Shown piece after piece: positions 1 through 10,876 of a stretch of 22,357 nt of DNA. Each line of letters begins with the position of its first letter. Within the stretch, counting starts at the first letter, position 1. This stretch comes from Ophiothrix spiculata. Taxonomy: Eukaryota > Echinodermata > Ophiuroidea > Amphilepidida > Ophiotrichidae. The notes under the pieces were generated by a model. That model made no database searches. It had not been told where the DNA came from and saw nothing but the letters and a program-made list of their open reading frames with translations. The stretch lies in the NCBI GenBank assembly GCA_000969725.1, contig JXSR01S007630.1; one strand, 5' to 3'. A program made the translations under genes and the position numbers.

Positions 1-1632
1 TTCTCCTTGTGCAGAAGGAAAATGACACATGCTGACAAAATTAACGATATCTCTGGTTTGCATCGATGGATTTTCTTGAAATTTTCAACAATGATGAACA
101 AAGGCATGGTCTTCAAAGTGATTAAAGTTTTAAGAAGCTAGTCGTAAGAACTCCTGAGAAAATCAACTCTTTTCCCATGCACAATGTTTATTGGGACACC
201 CTGTATATAGGTAAAAAAATATATATATAGGTAAAAAATAGTGGGAAGGATCTAGGCCAGTCCCTTTAATGTAATAACCTCGTTCATATCTGTTGTAATT
301 AAAAATAAGGTTTTACAATAATTTACAAAATTGTAAGCATGTGGGAAGTGACACAATAATGGGTTTACAAAATGCATAATTAGTTATGTATATGCAACAT
401 AACATTTGAACTGGGATAGTGTGTCTAGTACAGTCATTGGTATGGCATGATCTCATGTACAAGTAGTGTTGTGCCAGTAACATATAAATCCAGAAAAGTT
501 GACAGCCAATATAGAGCATGAACTCTTGGTGCAGCAGTCATTTCCGCAGCCACTCATAACCGTGCGCAATGATGCTTCAGGAACAGGATGAATTTGGTTT
601 GTGGATACTGTGGTATTTTACAAAATGTAACAGTTTGTCGTTTAACAAATGTGTAATGATGTGTGGATGCTAGTCACACCTAAGTGTTTCAAGTAGCTTT
701 TGTTATCATATTTCATCCCCTTGTTGTGTGACCTCATCTGAGGACATGTTCAGGGGGCAACAAAACAAACAAATCAAATAGCCATAAGCTGCAACATGAG
801 AACCCTCATTTGTTGAAGTCAAAGGCACATCCCAAGGTCAAGGTCACTTGAGGGTTAGTTGTAAGAGAGGCTGGAAATGTCAAAGGGGAGGAATGATGGA
901 GATCTCTTGCTACTGAAAACCAGCATTTTATTTGCTTTGCCTTTTTGTGCACATATGATTATTTAGCATTTCAACTGAATTAGAAATGAGTCACTTCAGA
1001 GCAGTTTACCTCGTTTTCAGAAAGTCAATCACATTTTGCTCACAAGACACGAATGATAACTTTATATGTTTTTTATTCTAATGATTGTTAGCTATTGTTG
1101 TAGCCTTACAGCATTTATTAGGGCTAATACTATTTCAACTAGTAATAATTTTAAGACCTAGATTTCAACAACTTATAAAATTAGGCCACTTTCAAGGTAG
1201 TGATGATCTATATTGAAACCTGCTGTAGGTCAATGTCAAAGAAGTGTAATGATTGTATAATTATTCCTACAGCTTGTAACACCATTTAGTTTCCTTGACC
1301 TTCAACTACAGCAGGATTAAAACAATATAAACAATTTTAATCTTATCAATACTTTTGATATTACTAGACTAATTATACAATAATAACTGCTGCGCACCAT
1401 CTTTTTTGAGGTCATTGTGTGAGTTCTGAGGTGATTGTACCAAGGTATTTTTCTGAGGGAGCGCATATGATTGTCACCTATTTTCTAGCTAAGACTAGAA
1501 CTAAGTTCGATTAATAGAACCCTTGTTTTTTCGGGTGACACTATTAAACCATTGAACATGAGAGATATAACTATCAAGTCCAGTGATCTAGAAAGCCACT
1601 TCACTACCTACCCCGAAAAAAGGTCAGGAGGG
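1..1632. other. Non-coding, AT-rich; no gene seen
   Basis: Only short open frames with no recognisable protein features. It contains a mariner-type terminal repeat remnant at 193-205, a small tandem TATAGGTAAAAAA duplication at about 205-238, and a nuclear-receptor-like AGGTCA direct repeat at 835-846. Nothing else can be supported. Confidence 0.6.
193..205. mobile_element. Mariner/Tc1-type terminal inverted repeat remnant
   Basis: GGGACACCCTG followed by TA. Its complement reads TA-CAGGGTGTCCC, the usual start of many mariner/Tc1-derived MITEs and close to the CAGGGTGTATC terminus of the complete element at 14395-15293. The matching left end would lie before the window start, so only one end is seen. 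Confidence 0.4.
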
Positions 1633-1651
1633 GCAATCAGTCTGCTATGTA
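1633..1651 (+). repeat. Left copy of 19-bp direct repeat flanking TIR element
   Basis: GCAATCAGTCTGCTATGTA. It recurs at 2332-2350 with one mismatch (A to G at its third base). It overlaps the first two bases of the left terminal inverted repeat. Confidence 0.75.
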
Positions 1652-2326
1652 CGAAGCTTTATTTGTATCATTTCGGGTTGCGACTTGCGGGGTGAAATTT
1701 TGACTTGCGAACCGAATTTTTGACATACGTAACACGGAAATTTCGCCATACGTATCACGAAATTTCGCCTTAACGTATGGCGAAACTTAATGATAGAATA
1801 AGTCGAAATTTCGCCCTTCAAAAAATAGTTTTGCGTACCGCTCAGCACTAATAGGTATCCCTCTCCTTAGGTAGCTTGAATTACAATCCTAAGCTTAACT
1901 TGAAAACATTTTATGATGATATAAACTTGTACCAATACAAGTAAGCTTCCCAAGATATCGTGATAACAAACAAATCATGCGTATGCGTGATCAAAACCTT
2001 GCAAATCATGTCCATGAGGATAAAATTAAGAAAAATGTGCTATTAAAATAATTCTCATTGACGTGCATAATGTAAACAATCGCTAAATACAGGATCATTA
2101 CGTCAGTCAGCGATGGAGATGGGCAATATCGTAATAAAGTGTGATTATTGCAAGATTTCGCCCTTGTCAAATTACGGGTTGACACCCGACCCGAAATTTC
2201 GCCTTACATAAAGGTCGAAATTTCGCATTATGAATTTATAACCCGAAATTTCGCTATAAATATGACGAAATTTCGACCCGCAAGTCGCAACCCGAAATGA
2301 TGAAATGATATAAATAAAGCTTCGTA
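1650..2326. mobile_element. TIR DNA transposon (MITE) with GAAATTTCG palindromes
   Basis: The left end begins TACGAAGCTTTATTT and continues through CATTTCGGGTTGCGACTTGCGGG. The right end (…AATAAAGCTTCGTA at 2326) is its inverse, apart from a small insertion of about 9 bases, giving TIRs of roughly 45 bp. Inside, the self-complementary core GAAATTTCG occurs seven times (starting 1737, 1759, 1805, 2193, 2217, 2245 and 2267), clustered towards both ends, while the centre is plain AT-rich DNA. There is no transposase frame, so it is non-autonomous. The superfamily cannot be assigned, because the flanking duplication is either the unusually long 19 bp or a shorter GCTATG. Confidence 0.75.
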
Positions 2327-2331
2327 GCTAT

Positions 2332-2350
2332 GCGATCAGTCTGCTATGTA
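2332..2350 (+). repeat. Right copy of 19-bp direct repeat flanking TIR element
   Basis: GCGATCAGTCTGCTATGTA, 18 of 19 bases identical to 1633-1651. It begins five bases after the right TIR end (2326), separated from it by GCTAT. Confidence 0.75.
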
Positions 2351-5300
2351 GAACTCTGGCCTTTCTAGTAAAGTGGTATGTGATAGTGGATTTATATTGT
2401 GGCTAGTAACACAGAATAAATCAAAGTCCTAGGATCGGACTAGCTAAGACCCGGTTGGAGATTTGACCCTGGTTTCACTGTCAAAAGTGTGTAAAAAATT
2501 TTGGGTAGAAAACTAAGCATTTATAATTGTTTAATAATTCACTTCTAAGTAAAAAATGTCTGTAGATTATGATTTTTTAAGTTTCAATCCTGTATATTGT
2601 GTCGTTTAGCCAGGAAATTTGAATTTGTGACCAATTTTGCCCCAAAATGACTTTTTTTTGAATGACACCAATGTTTCCACTAAGAAGTATCATGCAATGG
2701 ACAAAAGCTAACAGTTTATATATCTCCAAGCTCCAGATGCAGGCTAGCTTGCAGGGCATATCAATCTATTTTCTGGGATTAATTTTGTATTTAACTCTTA
2801 AATCTTCCATTTCTATGGTATAATGACCTGAAATCATTCTTGAGAATCTCATTTGTATAGAACAATTGTCTTATGTGAACATACCTAAAGGTATTTCTAA
2901 GCATCTCTCAAATGGGAAACAAAATACACAAATCCTGTTGTTACCAATGTTTATCAAACTGAGAAGTACTTGGTTAAGTAAACTGTAAAGCCATCAGGTA
3001 GAATTTATTAGGTTGTAGTAGATATCTGATTGTATATTGTACATAAAAGTTGACAGAATTGTATGCAAAAAATATCGGGTAATATTGCCTCATCGCTATA
3101 GTTCATGGAAAAATAAACATTCAGGTCATTGTCACATTAAAGAAAACAGAAGACAATGTAGATATTCTTACCATTGAAGAGTTTAGCTTATTGTAAAAAA
3201 GATACAGCATAAAGCAGATTAAGCATTAATCCTATAAAGATTACATTCAGATATCTAACCATTTTACAAGATTAGCTTCAATTGACAAGAAACTGATTCT
3301 TCAAAACAAATTTGTTGGAAAAAGACATTGATTGTTCGCTATGCTAACCAAGGTCTAGGCCCATATTTGGATGAAAAGGTTTAAAGAAAGGGAGATTTTA
3401 TTTCAAAGAATTAGATAGAATCACTGATTTTATATGGATGTCATTAAATCTGACATACAAATAATTTATTGTTTCTCAAATCATTATTATATGACCACTG
3501 GTTTTATAAGACCTCATTAAATCTGATATATTGTTTTTTCAAATCAACATCAAATAATACAAAGAACATGCTCTTCCTGGTCACTGAGTTTTTTCTCTCT
3601 CAAGTTTCTACATAAGATTTTCCAGTATTTAAAAGGTTCATGACCGGAGTTCATTGGGGTATATTGATTATGCAATATCTATAAAGTACTTGTTTTATTC
3701 TCAGGTTTACCATTTAAAAGGTCCTTATTGAGTAACATTTGGCTACCTGCATTAATTGATTAACATTTGAGTACCTGCACAATGTATCGCACACTTTTGT
3801 TAGCATAAGGTGGGGGTAATTACGGGTTCCCAACCAAAGCAAGCTACTTCCCACCTGATTTTGAAATTTATCTTTACACCATGTCTTTATGCCTTTATAT
3901 ACACTATTATCGCAACTATATTTCGAGAAAAATATAATACATCTATATTTCCTGTTTAAAAATGGTGACCAAATAACCAATTTTCATTTTGCTACACTTT
4001 GAATTAGGCCAAAATTTTAAAAAACACTTCCCAGAGGAATTTTTCAAAGAAATTTGGCTTTAATTCGGAGATCCTAAATACATTAACATTACTGAAATCA
4101 GATTTTGAATCAATTCATTCTGGGCAATTTTTTGGCAAATGCAATTTTTGTATGCCACAAAATGATAATTTATGCTAATTAGTGCAATACGAAGTGGCAT
4201 TTATTTTTCGCCAAAGAAAGCGCAACTACTAATATTGAAATTACAAGAATTACCCGAATAATTATAAGCCAGGAATTTTATATTGGGGCAATAAAATGCA
4301 AGAGCAAAAAAAAAAAATGTTATGGCACCCCTAATGTACTAAGTAGTTTATTTTAAAGATGTGCTTTCTGACCATGTTTTTAACTCCCACATGGTTTTTA
4401 ATAAATTAAAAATTTGAGGGAGAGGGATTTCAGACCCTAAAACAACTCCTTGATGCGCTAGTTTTATTGGCTTCTTTCCACAGTGAACTTTGCACTGTAT
4501 GTTGTTACTTTTGGTGTTGATATGATCAGTGAAATTAAGTGGAACCAATTGAATAACAATTAATCATGATTTTGAAGTAAATATTGAATTTAGATCTCTA
4601 TCTGATTACAGGTTAAATGTGATGGGTAACAAATCTAGGCAATTGAAATAAAAAAAAAATCCCTTTAAAGGGAAACCAGCCCCATTTTTGTAAAGGCAGT
4701 TTATTCAACATGTTCAGTAAAATTTAAATGGTATATTAGGTGAGTTAGGTGATTTTGATTTTAAAAATGTGACCATAAAGTGCTATGGTACGTACGTATA
4801 CTAGTTGTAGTATAATAGGCCTGTTGTTGTGATTGCTGCATATAGGCAAATAACAAGTAAGCACTTTTATTGTATCTACCTTACATATTGCATAAATGAA
4901 ACTGATTGACACATCAAATTACAGTGCAATTTACCAAATAAGTCATTGTAATAGTTTTAAAGAAATTTGACCCCTAAACTTTTTTTATATTTTCAAACAT
5001 GAGTCAAATGGTTCCCCTAGGGGCCATGGAAAAGATTTATCAATTTTTTGTCTACTGTATGTTGGTATAGAAATATTGTGCATAATTTTAATATGTTTAC
5101 CCTCATTTGAAATGAATCACTTTAAAATATATCTTGAATCATTTTGAGTACAACCTGTATTTTTGAATATTATATGAATAAAATAGGCCCATAAAGGTAA
5201 AAAATGCAATAAAATAAACATGATTATAGTAGTCACTTTCTAAAGATCACATAAACAGTGAGAAACTCTTAGAGTAATAATGTTGTTCCAAGAGATACGC

Positions 5301-5660
5301 CTACAGATAGCCTAAATATGTAATTGGGCTGATTTGCATCAGAATTGTATAGCACTTTTGTGGCTACAACCATACTTAGATAAAAGCCATGTTGCTATAA
5401 ATAATTTGACAGTGGTCCATGGGATTTGTAGTTTCCATCAGAATTCCCCCATCTTAGGACAGCTGTGATGTATCTCCATATCATATCAGTCACTTCCTGT
5501 AAATAAAGCAGTGCATTGCTAGTCTAAATGGTTTCCAAGCAAGTTCAAGAGCCTATGACGCTCTGTCAATATGTCAATCAAAATTGACCTTCCAAGATTT
5601 ATACTATGTACTACCATAAATATAACATTAGTTCTATCCAAACTTAGGTTCCATCTAACT
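2351..5660. other. Non-coding, AT-rich; no gene seen
   Basis: About 3.3 kb with no ORF resembling a known protein and no RNA gene. Small details only: two copies of a TAACATTTG-GTACCTGCA motif at about 3734-3780, short poly-A runs near 4306 and 4651, and a CCCTTTAAAGGG palindrome near 4661 that resembles MITE ends but has no mate in view. Confidence 0.55.
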
Positions 5661-5674
5661 AGGGGGGGGGGGGG

Positions 5675-5832
5675 TTAGCGGGTTAGCGCAGCGGTATTTC
5701 CTTTGCTTTGCACCACTGAGTCCCGGGTTTGATTCCCAGTCCCAGCGCTGTATGTGCATTTGGTTTTCAGTCCATGCTCGCTTCCGAGGTTCTCCGGGTA
5801 CTCCGGTCTTCCTCCTGCATCCAAAACTGATT
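5675..5832 (+). mobile_element. tRNA-derived SINE
   Basis: A box-like TAGCGCAGCGG (5684-5694, fits TRGYNNANNNG) and, 31 bases later, B box-like GGTTTGATTCC (5726-5736, one mismatch to GGTTCRANTCC) form an internal RNA polymerase III promoter with tRNA spacing. A non-tRNA body follows with CCGAGGTTCTCCGGG, ACTCCGG and CTTCCTCCTGCATCCAAAACTG, a type of tail common in animal SINEs. It lies immediately after a 13-G homopolymer (5662-5674), and GGTTAGCG is doubled at the start. No intact tRNA cloverleaf is visible, so it is a SINE copy and not a tRNA gene. The 3' boundary is approximate. Confidence 0.7.
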
Positions 5833-7878
5833 TAATTAAAGAAAGATCTTGGCTTTCTTGGGTTATCCTTGGCGATTAGCTCAAAGAATTCTTTCTTCAT
5901 CTGTTTTACCTATGCTGCATAATGCTGAATAATTTTTCACATACATATATATTATACCTATAGAATTTTTTACTTTTAAAAAAGATAGTGTGAGATGAAA
6001 TTACATGGGGTAAAATCTACAAAACAATTTTCATCACCGGAAATGGTAAAAAAGTTTGTTGCGTCAAGGAATCTAATGCTTGAGTTTTTAAATTATCGTC
6101 CAATAAAAGGAAAATGATGTCATCATATGACGTCATAGCGCGCTTAGATATAGTCGGTGATCCCCATTTTTATTGCTGAATTTTGAAGTTTAGACTCTAT
6201 CTATAACTGACAAAAATAAACAAAATCTATAGGTAGGAACTTATCACCTTGATCGTCCTTAAGGATGGTTTGTTCTGGTTTGAGTGGTTCCTTATGTGGT
6301 TCTTGTACTTTTTTGTGGACCCAAATGGTTTTTTTTTTTGAAGGTGCAATGCTGCCACGGATAGGGTTTGAATCTAATAGTATTTTGTAACAAGCAGTTG
6401 CCAATAAGAGCCCGGGAATAAGAGCTCCTTCTTGTTGAAAATTAGCTGATGGGTAACATTTAAAGAGATACAGTGTAAGTTAACTTATTTGAATTTCTTG
6501 ATATGATCCATATTGAATACACAGTGTATGTGACTCAAATATCAAATAGTATGACATGCTGACTTTACATACATGTAAAGCTTAAGTATGTCAACTCTGT
6601 GAGTCTGGATTTGCTGGAATGCAAACAAGAAAATATTGAATCAATCCCTAATCCGACCGTACCACATTCTTTCATGTACTCTGTTATGAAGTATAACTCA
6701 AACATTAGCATGGTGACTTAGAACAAATCACATTCATGTTAAATAAACTTCCTCTGTTTCATTTGTCAACAATGTGACATTAGCAATGTTATTATTGTAT
6801 AATTATAGGGCCTACATTTTATTTTGCTCTCAAAATAAAAACAATTGCTAACTCATCTATATTCTTGGCCTAGGATTTGTTGCACTTGACAAGATTCCAG
6901 ACTTAAAGCTGTGATGAATAGGGGTAACAGCAAGTGGCCCAATGCTGATTATTTCAAATTGAATTTACCGCCAGTAATCGCCGTGTTACTGTCACAAGCT
7001 TGACGCTGACTAATTCGCTAGCCACCAACACCGCACAAGCTGTCGTTGCGTACAGTCTGCTGTCGTTGCTTTACGTTCATCACTCGCATTCGTCACCTCC
7101 AGTGTGATTTCGTCAGAGTGTGAGCCAGGCTTAAGTCATGTCTTTCTTTCACCAGTTTCACCACTCAGGATTTCATCACTATCATCTTTCACACAAATCC
7201 CCTCCTCATCCATGTTTCCAATATCACTCATCCTATCCATTACCATGGCAACACATGGGTGTAGCCCAAGCCTATTTTCTACCAAAATAATATTATTCAT
7301 CAGTTTTTACCAAGTACTTGCACATTCCAGACAGAAAAAAATGCTTACAAATTTAACAGATTTGGCTAAAAATGTTTGTATCCACCACCAAATGAAGAAT
7401 GCTGCAAGCCAAGCATGAAATTGAACTTGATGCAATCCATTTACACATTTAGCTGCAGGGCATGGAGCTGGTATCAATGTCCTAGACAGAGATCAAACAA
7501 ATGTTCACTACATATACATTGGGTTAAGGGGTCTTGCATGGGTACAGGTTTTCTTTTCGCTATAAATGTACGATACTAAACAACACAAAACTAATAAATG
7601 TCCTGATATGGTATGTATGTGAGCGATTTGGGATGATTGGGGAGGGGGATAACTTTTGAAAAAATAGTATGGGAGGTTGTTCAGAAGTTTAATATGTTCA
7701 GAAGAGTTGATAACTCCCGAACTTAGCCTAAAAGAGCTTCAAAAAGGAATCATATTTCCAGTCCTCTCCTTTAAGTTTAGCCTGTTATAAGCATCTTGTG
7801 ATTCTTTTCAGCTCATTTTATCATCTGAGTCTTACATCTCTGTAGCAGAGGAGTTCATTTGCCATTTAAGTTCGGAAT
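5833..7878. other. Non-coding; no gene seen
   Basis: No convincing coding exon. A palindromic CRE-like pair (TGATGTCA, then TGACGTCA) lies at about 6114-6135. The stretch 6960-7135 is less AT-rich and ends in GTGTGAGCCAGGCTTAA, which looks like a MITE terminus, but I find no inverted partner upstream. The rest is plain AT-rich sequence. Confidence 0.5.
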
Positions 7879-8394
7879 TCGGTGGAACTCACAATTCGGA
7901 TACGTATCTGAATTTGGATACCCACGTACATTTTGTATCCAAATTGTGATACCCGTATCAGAATAAGTATATGGAGGCTGTGATGGAGGGGTATCCAAAT
8001 TCTGATACGCCTGTCGTGGCGCAGGAAACAAATCGATAGCGCAAGCTGGCAAGTACATGTAGAACATCTGTCTTGCATCTATGGTAAATATATCTGTGGA
8101 AATGTCATTTCCATCCGTGCAATTCCAGCGGGACAGCTTCGAAACATGTCCTGATAGCTCCTGATCACAGAAATCAAAATAATTTGGCGAAACCTTCCTT
8201 AGAATTTAAATGACAAATGATGATAATGCTTTTGACTTTTGTACATACTGCTATGGTGCGAGGCGAAGCTGAATATTAATTTCAGCTGTTATCCCATTTA
8301 AGCTGTTTTTAATCCAAATTTGGATACGGGTATCAGAATTTTGATACGGGGTATCTAAATTCGGATACGTATCCGAATTGTGAGTTCCGCCAAA
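7879..8394. mobile_element. TIR MITE built on GGATAC/GTATCC repeats
   Basis: The left end (TTCGGTGGAACTCACAATTC then GGATACGTATCTGAATTTGG) is matched in inverse by the right end (…CCGAATTGTGAGTTCCGCCAAA at 8394), with arms of about 50 bp and few mismatches. The sub-terminal parts repeat GGATAC/GTATCC and GATACCCGTATC-like palindromes many times. The centre (8030-8300) is unique. Two overlapping minus-strand open frames in the left half are by-products of the repeat and not genes. There is no transposase, and no target duplication is obvious. Confidence 0.8.
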
Positions 8395-8429
8395 CTGATT
8401 TTGGCCTAGTCTGACTTTTCCAACCTGCT

Positions 8430-8885
8430 CGACAACAAGAAGAAAAAAAAGTACGGGAGGGAGGACGAACTACATCCAAAGAAATAAATACATAACTCAC
8501 CAATCACTGAAATCAAACTAAGTAATTGCCTATCTATGAACCAACCAGACTAGAAATAAAGAGCACAAGTAACCAGAAACAAAAAAAACACCCAGCCGCG
8601 CCAAACAAACATATAGACAGAAAAATAGGAGATGATATACACAATATCACACACAACAAAAAAAATATATAAGATATCAAAAATAAAACTCACAAAACAA
8701 TCTCCGCAAAAACAACAGAGAAGGTGCCAAATAAAAAAAAGTGAATAAAAAAAAAGGCCCTGGGAAACAAGGTCCAAAACCTGGCAAAGGAACAAATAAA
8801 AAACCCCCAAAAGTAATAAAACCCGTCCTAACAATGGTAAGCAATAGGGTCAAAAAAACCCAAGCCCCTTTTTTCGACACACAAA
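8430..8885. other. A-rich, T-poor composition island of unknown origin
   Basis: A hand count over 8581-8880 gives about 52% A and only 13% T, against near-equal A and T on either side. The stretch is full of A-runs and short C-runs, and the change is abrupt at both sides (about 8430 and 8885). Long minus-strand frames rich in L, F and V here only reflect the poly-T complement. It could be a degraded A-rich retroelement, a processed A-rich transcript or low-quality assembled sequence. No motif decides between these. Confidence 0.55.
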
Positions 8886-9813
8886 AAAATTATCATATGT
8901 TGTAGTCAAGTTAATTGAGTTAAGTCGCGTTTAACATTTTCAATTTTATTATTTTTTATTTATTTGACACAATTTAATATTAACACATTCATCATTATAA
9001 ACAAACTGTGACAAATTACAATTTTATGATTGATTAAATAACTTTGATTGCCTTTTGTAATATGTATTCATTTTAAGATGTTGTATAATCTTGTTGCCAT
9101 TTTATGACCCATTTTCCGAAGGCTAGAGAAAACAGCGACTGAAAAAGACAACATCAGTCTCTATCACAGCACTTCTATGACGCTTTATGGTCTTCTATAA
9201 AAACAAAAATGTAAATATTATGGATGTTGTGTCAGATATTACAAGCATAGGCGACAATGCACTTTTTTCTAGGATTTGTAAAGATTTTAGCACTGATGGT
9301 CAAGCATTTACAACACTGTATCGACATTATCCACGAAAGGGATTCGCTATCACTTCACCAACAAACATGAAATACTCTTCCAAGCTTCATTCCCTTTCCC
9401 AATTGTGTTACGTAAAGCTCACAGAAGTTATATAAATGAATGTCAAGACATAACGATAAAGAAAATATTGACCTCAAGTTTGATGTAGCATCGAGCCTTG
9501 AGGAGGGTTGAAAATTAAAACTGACCCTTGCATTAACAATTTATCAAATCAACTTTTGCTTAAAGATGATCTAAAAGATCTGAATAGATTTTAAAACAAT
9601 TAAGTCGTTAATAACTTGGAAACGAAAGAAATTTGTGACAAGACTGAAAAGACACATTTGTTGTCCCAATGACCACATTGCAAGTAATTAATCAGAGTTG
9701 GTCCAATCAGGTAGTGATCACAGTGAATCAATTCAGCTGCATTATATCACCCGCTTGTTCCAACTATCAGTCATAGAGACAGGTTCACATGATGGTTTCC
9801 CTATCATTGAAAA
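8886..9813. other. Non-coding; no gene seen
   Basis: AT-rich. An 82-residue plus-strand frame at 9187-9435 shows no family motif and no splice signals that would argue for an exon. Nothing else is recognised. Confidence 0.5.
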
Positions 9814-10163
9814 CTTACAGGAGTATGGTCTGATTGCCTCAAATTTTTCAAACTTTTTGAGATTTTGGTATCAAAATATTAAGGCTGGTATCGGCAAACA
9901 TTTTTATTGTCGACAAACCAAAATCGAGCGACCGATGTCGACACTGTCAACAACGAATTTTTCGTCAATGTAGCAAATTAAGAGGCTATAAAATTTACAG
10001 ATTATGGCACATTGTTGAATTAATAACATAAAGACGGCTCTTAAATACAAATTGCCCACAAGTTCAAAATGGTTTGAGGGATTCAGCTGAAAATTAGAAT
10101 CCTACCAATATTTCAAAAAAAAAATAGTAACAATCAAAGCAGCAATAAGACCAAGCTATTTAA
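9814..10163. mobile_element. TTAA-type MITE, copy 1 (diverged)
   Basis: The ends read TTACAGGAGTATGGTCTGATT and, inverted, TTAAATAGCTTGGTCTTATT. The interior shares several blocks in the same order with 19424-19762: TTTTGAGATTTTGGTA near the left end, then GACGGCTCTTAAATAC, AAATTGCCC and TTCAGCTGAAA. This shows a common family. The left TTAA is mutated (TTAC) while the right one is intact. No coding capacity is visible. Confidence 0.65.
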
Positions 10164-10500
10164 ACTCTGTGATAATTAAAATTGATCATGTCATGTAAAA
10201 CAAGGCCAATATATCGACTAGAATTTAGACCAACGACCATTGACTATCCGTTGTAGTTGATGGTTAACAAAATATAACCTTCCATTGGTCGCATTTGTGT
10301 TTGAATAACTTCCTCTACTTGTGAGAAGCTGAGAATCATTGGAGTGTGGATGTTACTTACGAGTTTGGATGGATTGTAAAATTGCCGGCTAACTTTCTAG
10401 GTTTTGCTGCATTGTGCTGTGCAATTTGCGCAGATGTGAATTCACATTGGTAGTAACACACACCCCACACACAGTTCTTCAAGTAAGGCCAAAAAAAAAG
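10164..10500. other. Non-coding; nothing recognised
   Basis: About 340 bp between two MITEs. No open frame, RNA gene or repeat structure can be supported. Confidence 0.5.
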
Positions 10501-10876
10501 TTGTTTGGTTGTCCTCCACCGCCCGCCCCTATGTCGAAACTGGAAAAAAGATTTAACTGCACAAAAGTATACCGCGCCCAGGCCTGACCGCGCCTAATTT
10601 TCAGATTTCCAAAAAAGGATTTTTTTTACCTTGAGAATTTTGATCTTTTTGAAAATGTTTTTTGAGTAGTTGTTTTAATTTTGTTTACATTTTAATCAGC
10701 CTTTAATACCGTTTTTAAGCTTGTATAAAGAGGTTTTTCAGTACAGTTGACTTATTTGGATCTTTATAGACACCATAATTTGGTGTAGCTTTGACTTACA
10801 TTTGAAAAAAAAATAAAAAAAAAAAATCTGCCTGCCAGCACTTGCTCCAAAAAAGTTGTAGAGGACAACCAAATAA
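10501..10876. mobile_element. Short-TIR MITE-like element
   Basis: TTGTTTGGTTGTCCTC (10501-10516) is matched in inverse by GAGGACAACCAAATAA (10861-10876) with one mismatch. The element is 376 bp and non-coding. Its left part is C-rich (CACCGCCCGCCCC, then GCGCCCAGGCCTGACCGCGCC) and its right part is A-rich. The short TIR and the lack of a clear target duplication keep confidence moderate. Confidence 0.55.

Noticed and set aside
1737..2275. Regularly recurring GAAATTTCG as a CRISPR-like array
   Set aside because: Spacing is irregular, copies are short palindromes in a TIR element, and the genome is eukaryotic.
1588..2385. Outer inverted match CTAGAAAGCCA / TGGCCTTTCTAG around the element at 1650
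   Set aside because: Only about 11 bases with mismatches and uneven spacing; likely chance.
6345..6380. B box-like GGGTTTGAATCT suggesting another SINE
   Set aside because: No A box at a suitable distance on either side and no tail motif.
6960..7135. GC-richer segment ending GTGTGAGCCAGGCTTAA as a MITE end
   Set aside because: I could not find the inverted partner, so an element cannot be delimited.
8550..8880. Minus-strand frames rich in L, F and V resembling membrane segments
   Set aside because: They are produced by the poly-A composition of the plus strand (read as poly-T), not by coding selection.
9187..9435. 82-residue frame starting MVFYKNKNVNIMDVV
   Set aside because: No recognisable domain, no splice signals or codon pattern that would set it apart from chance.
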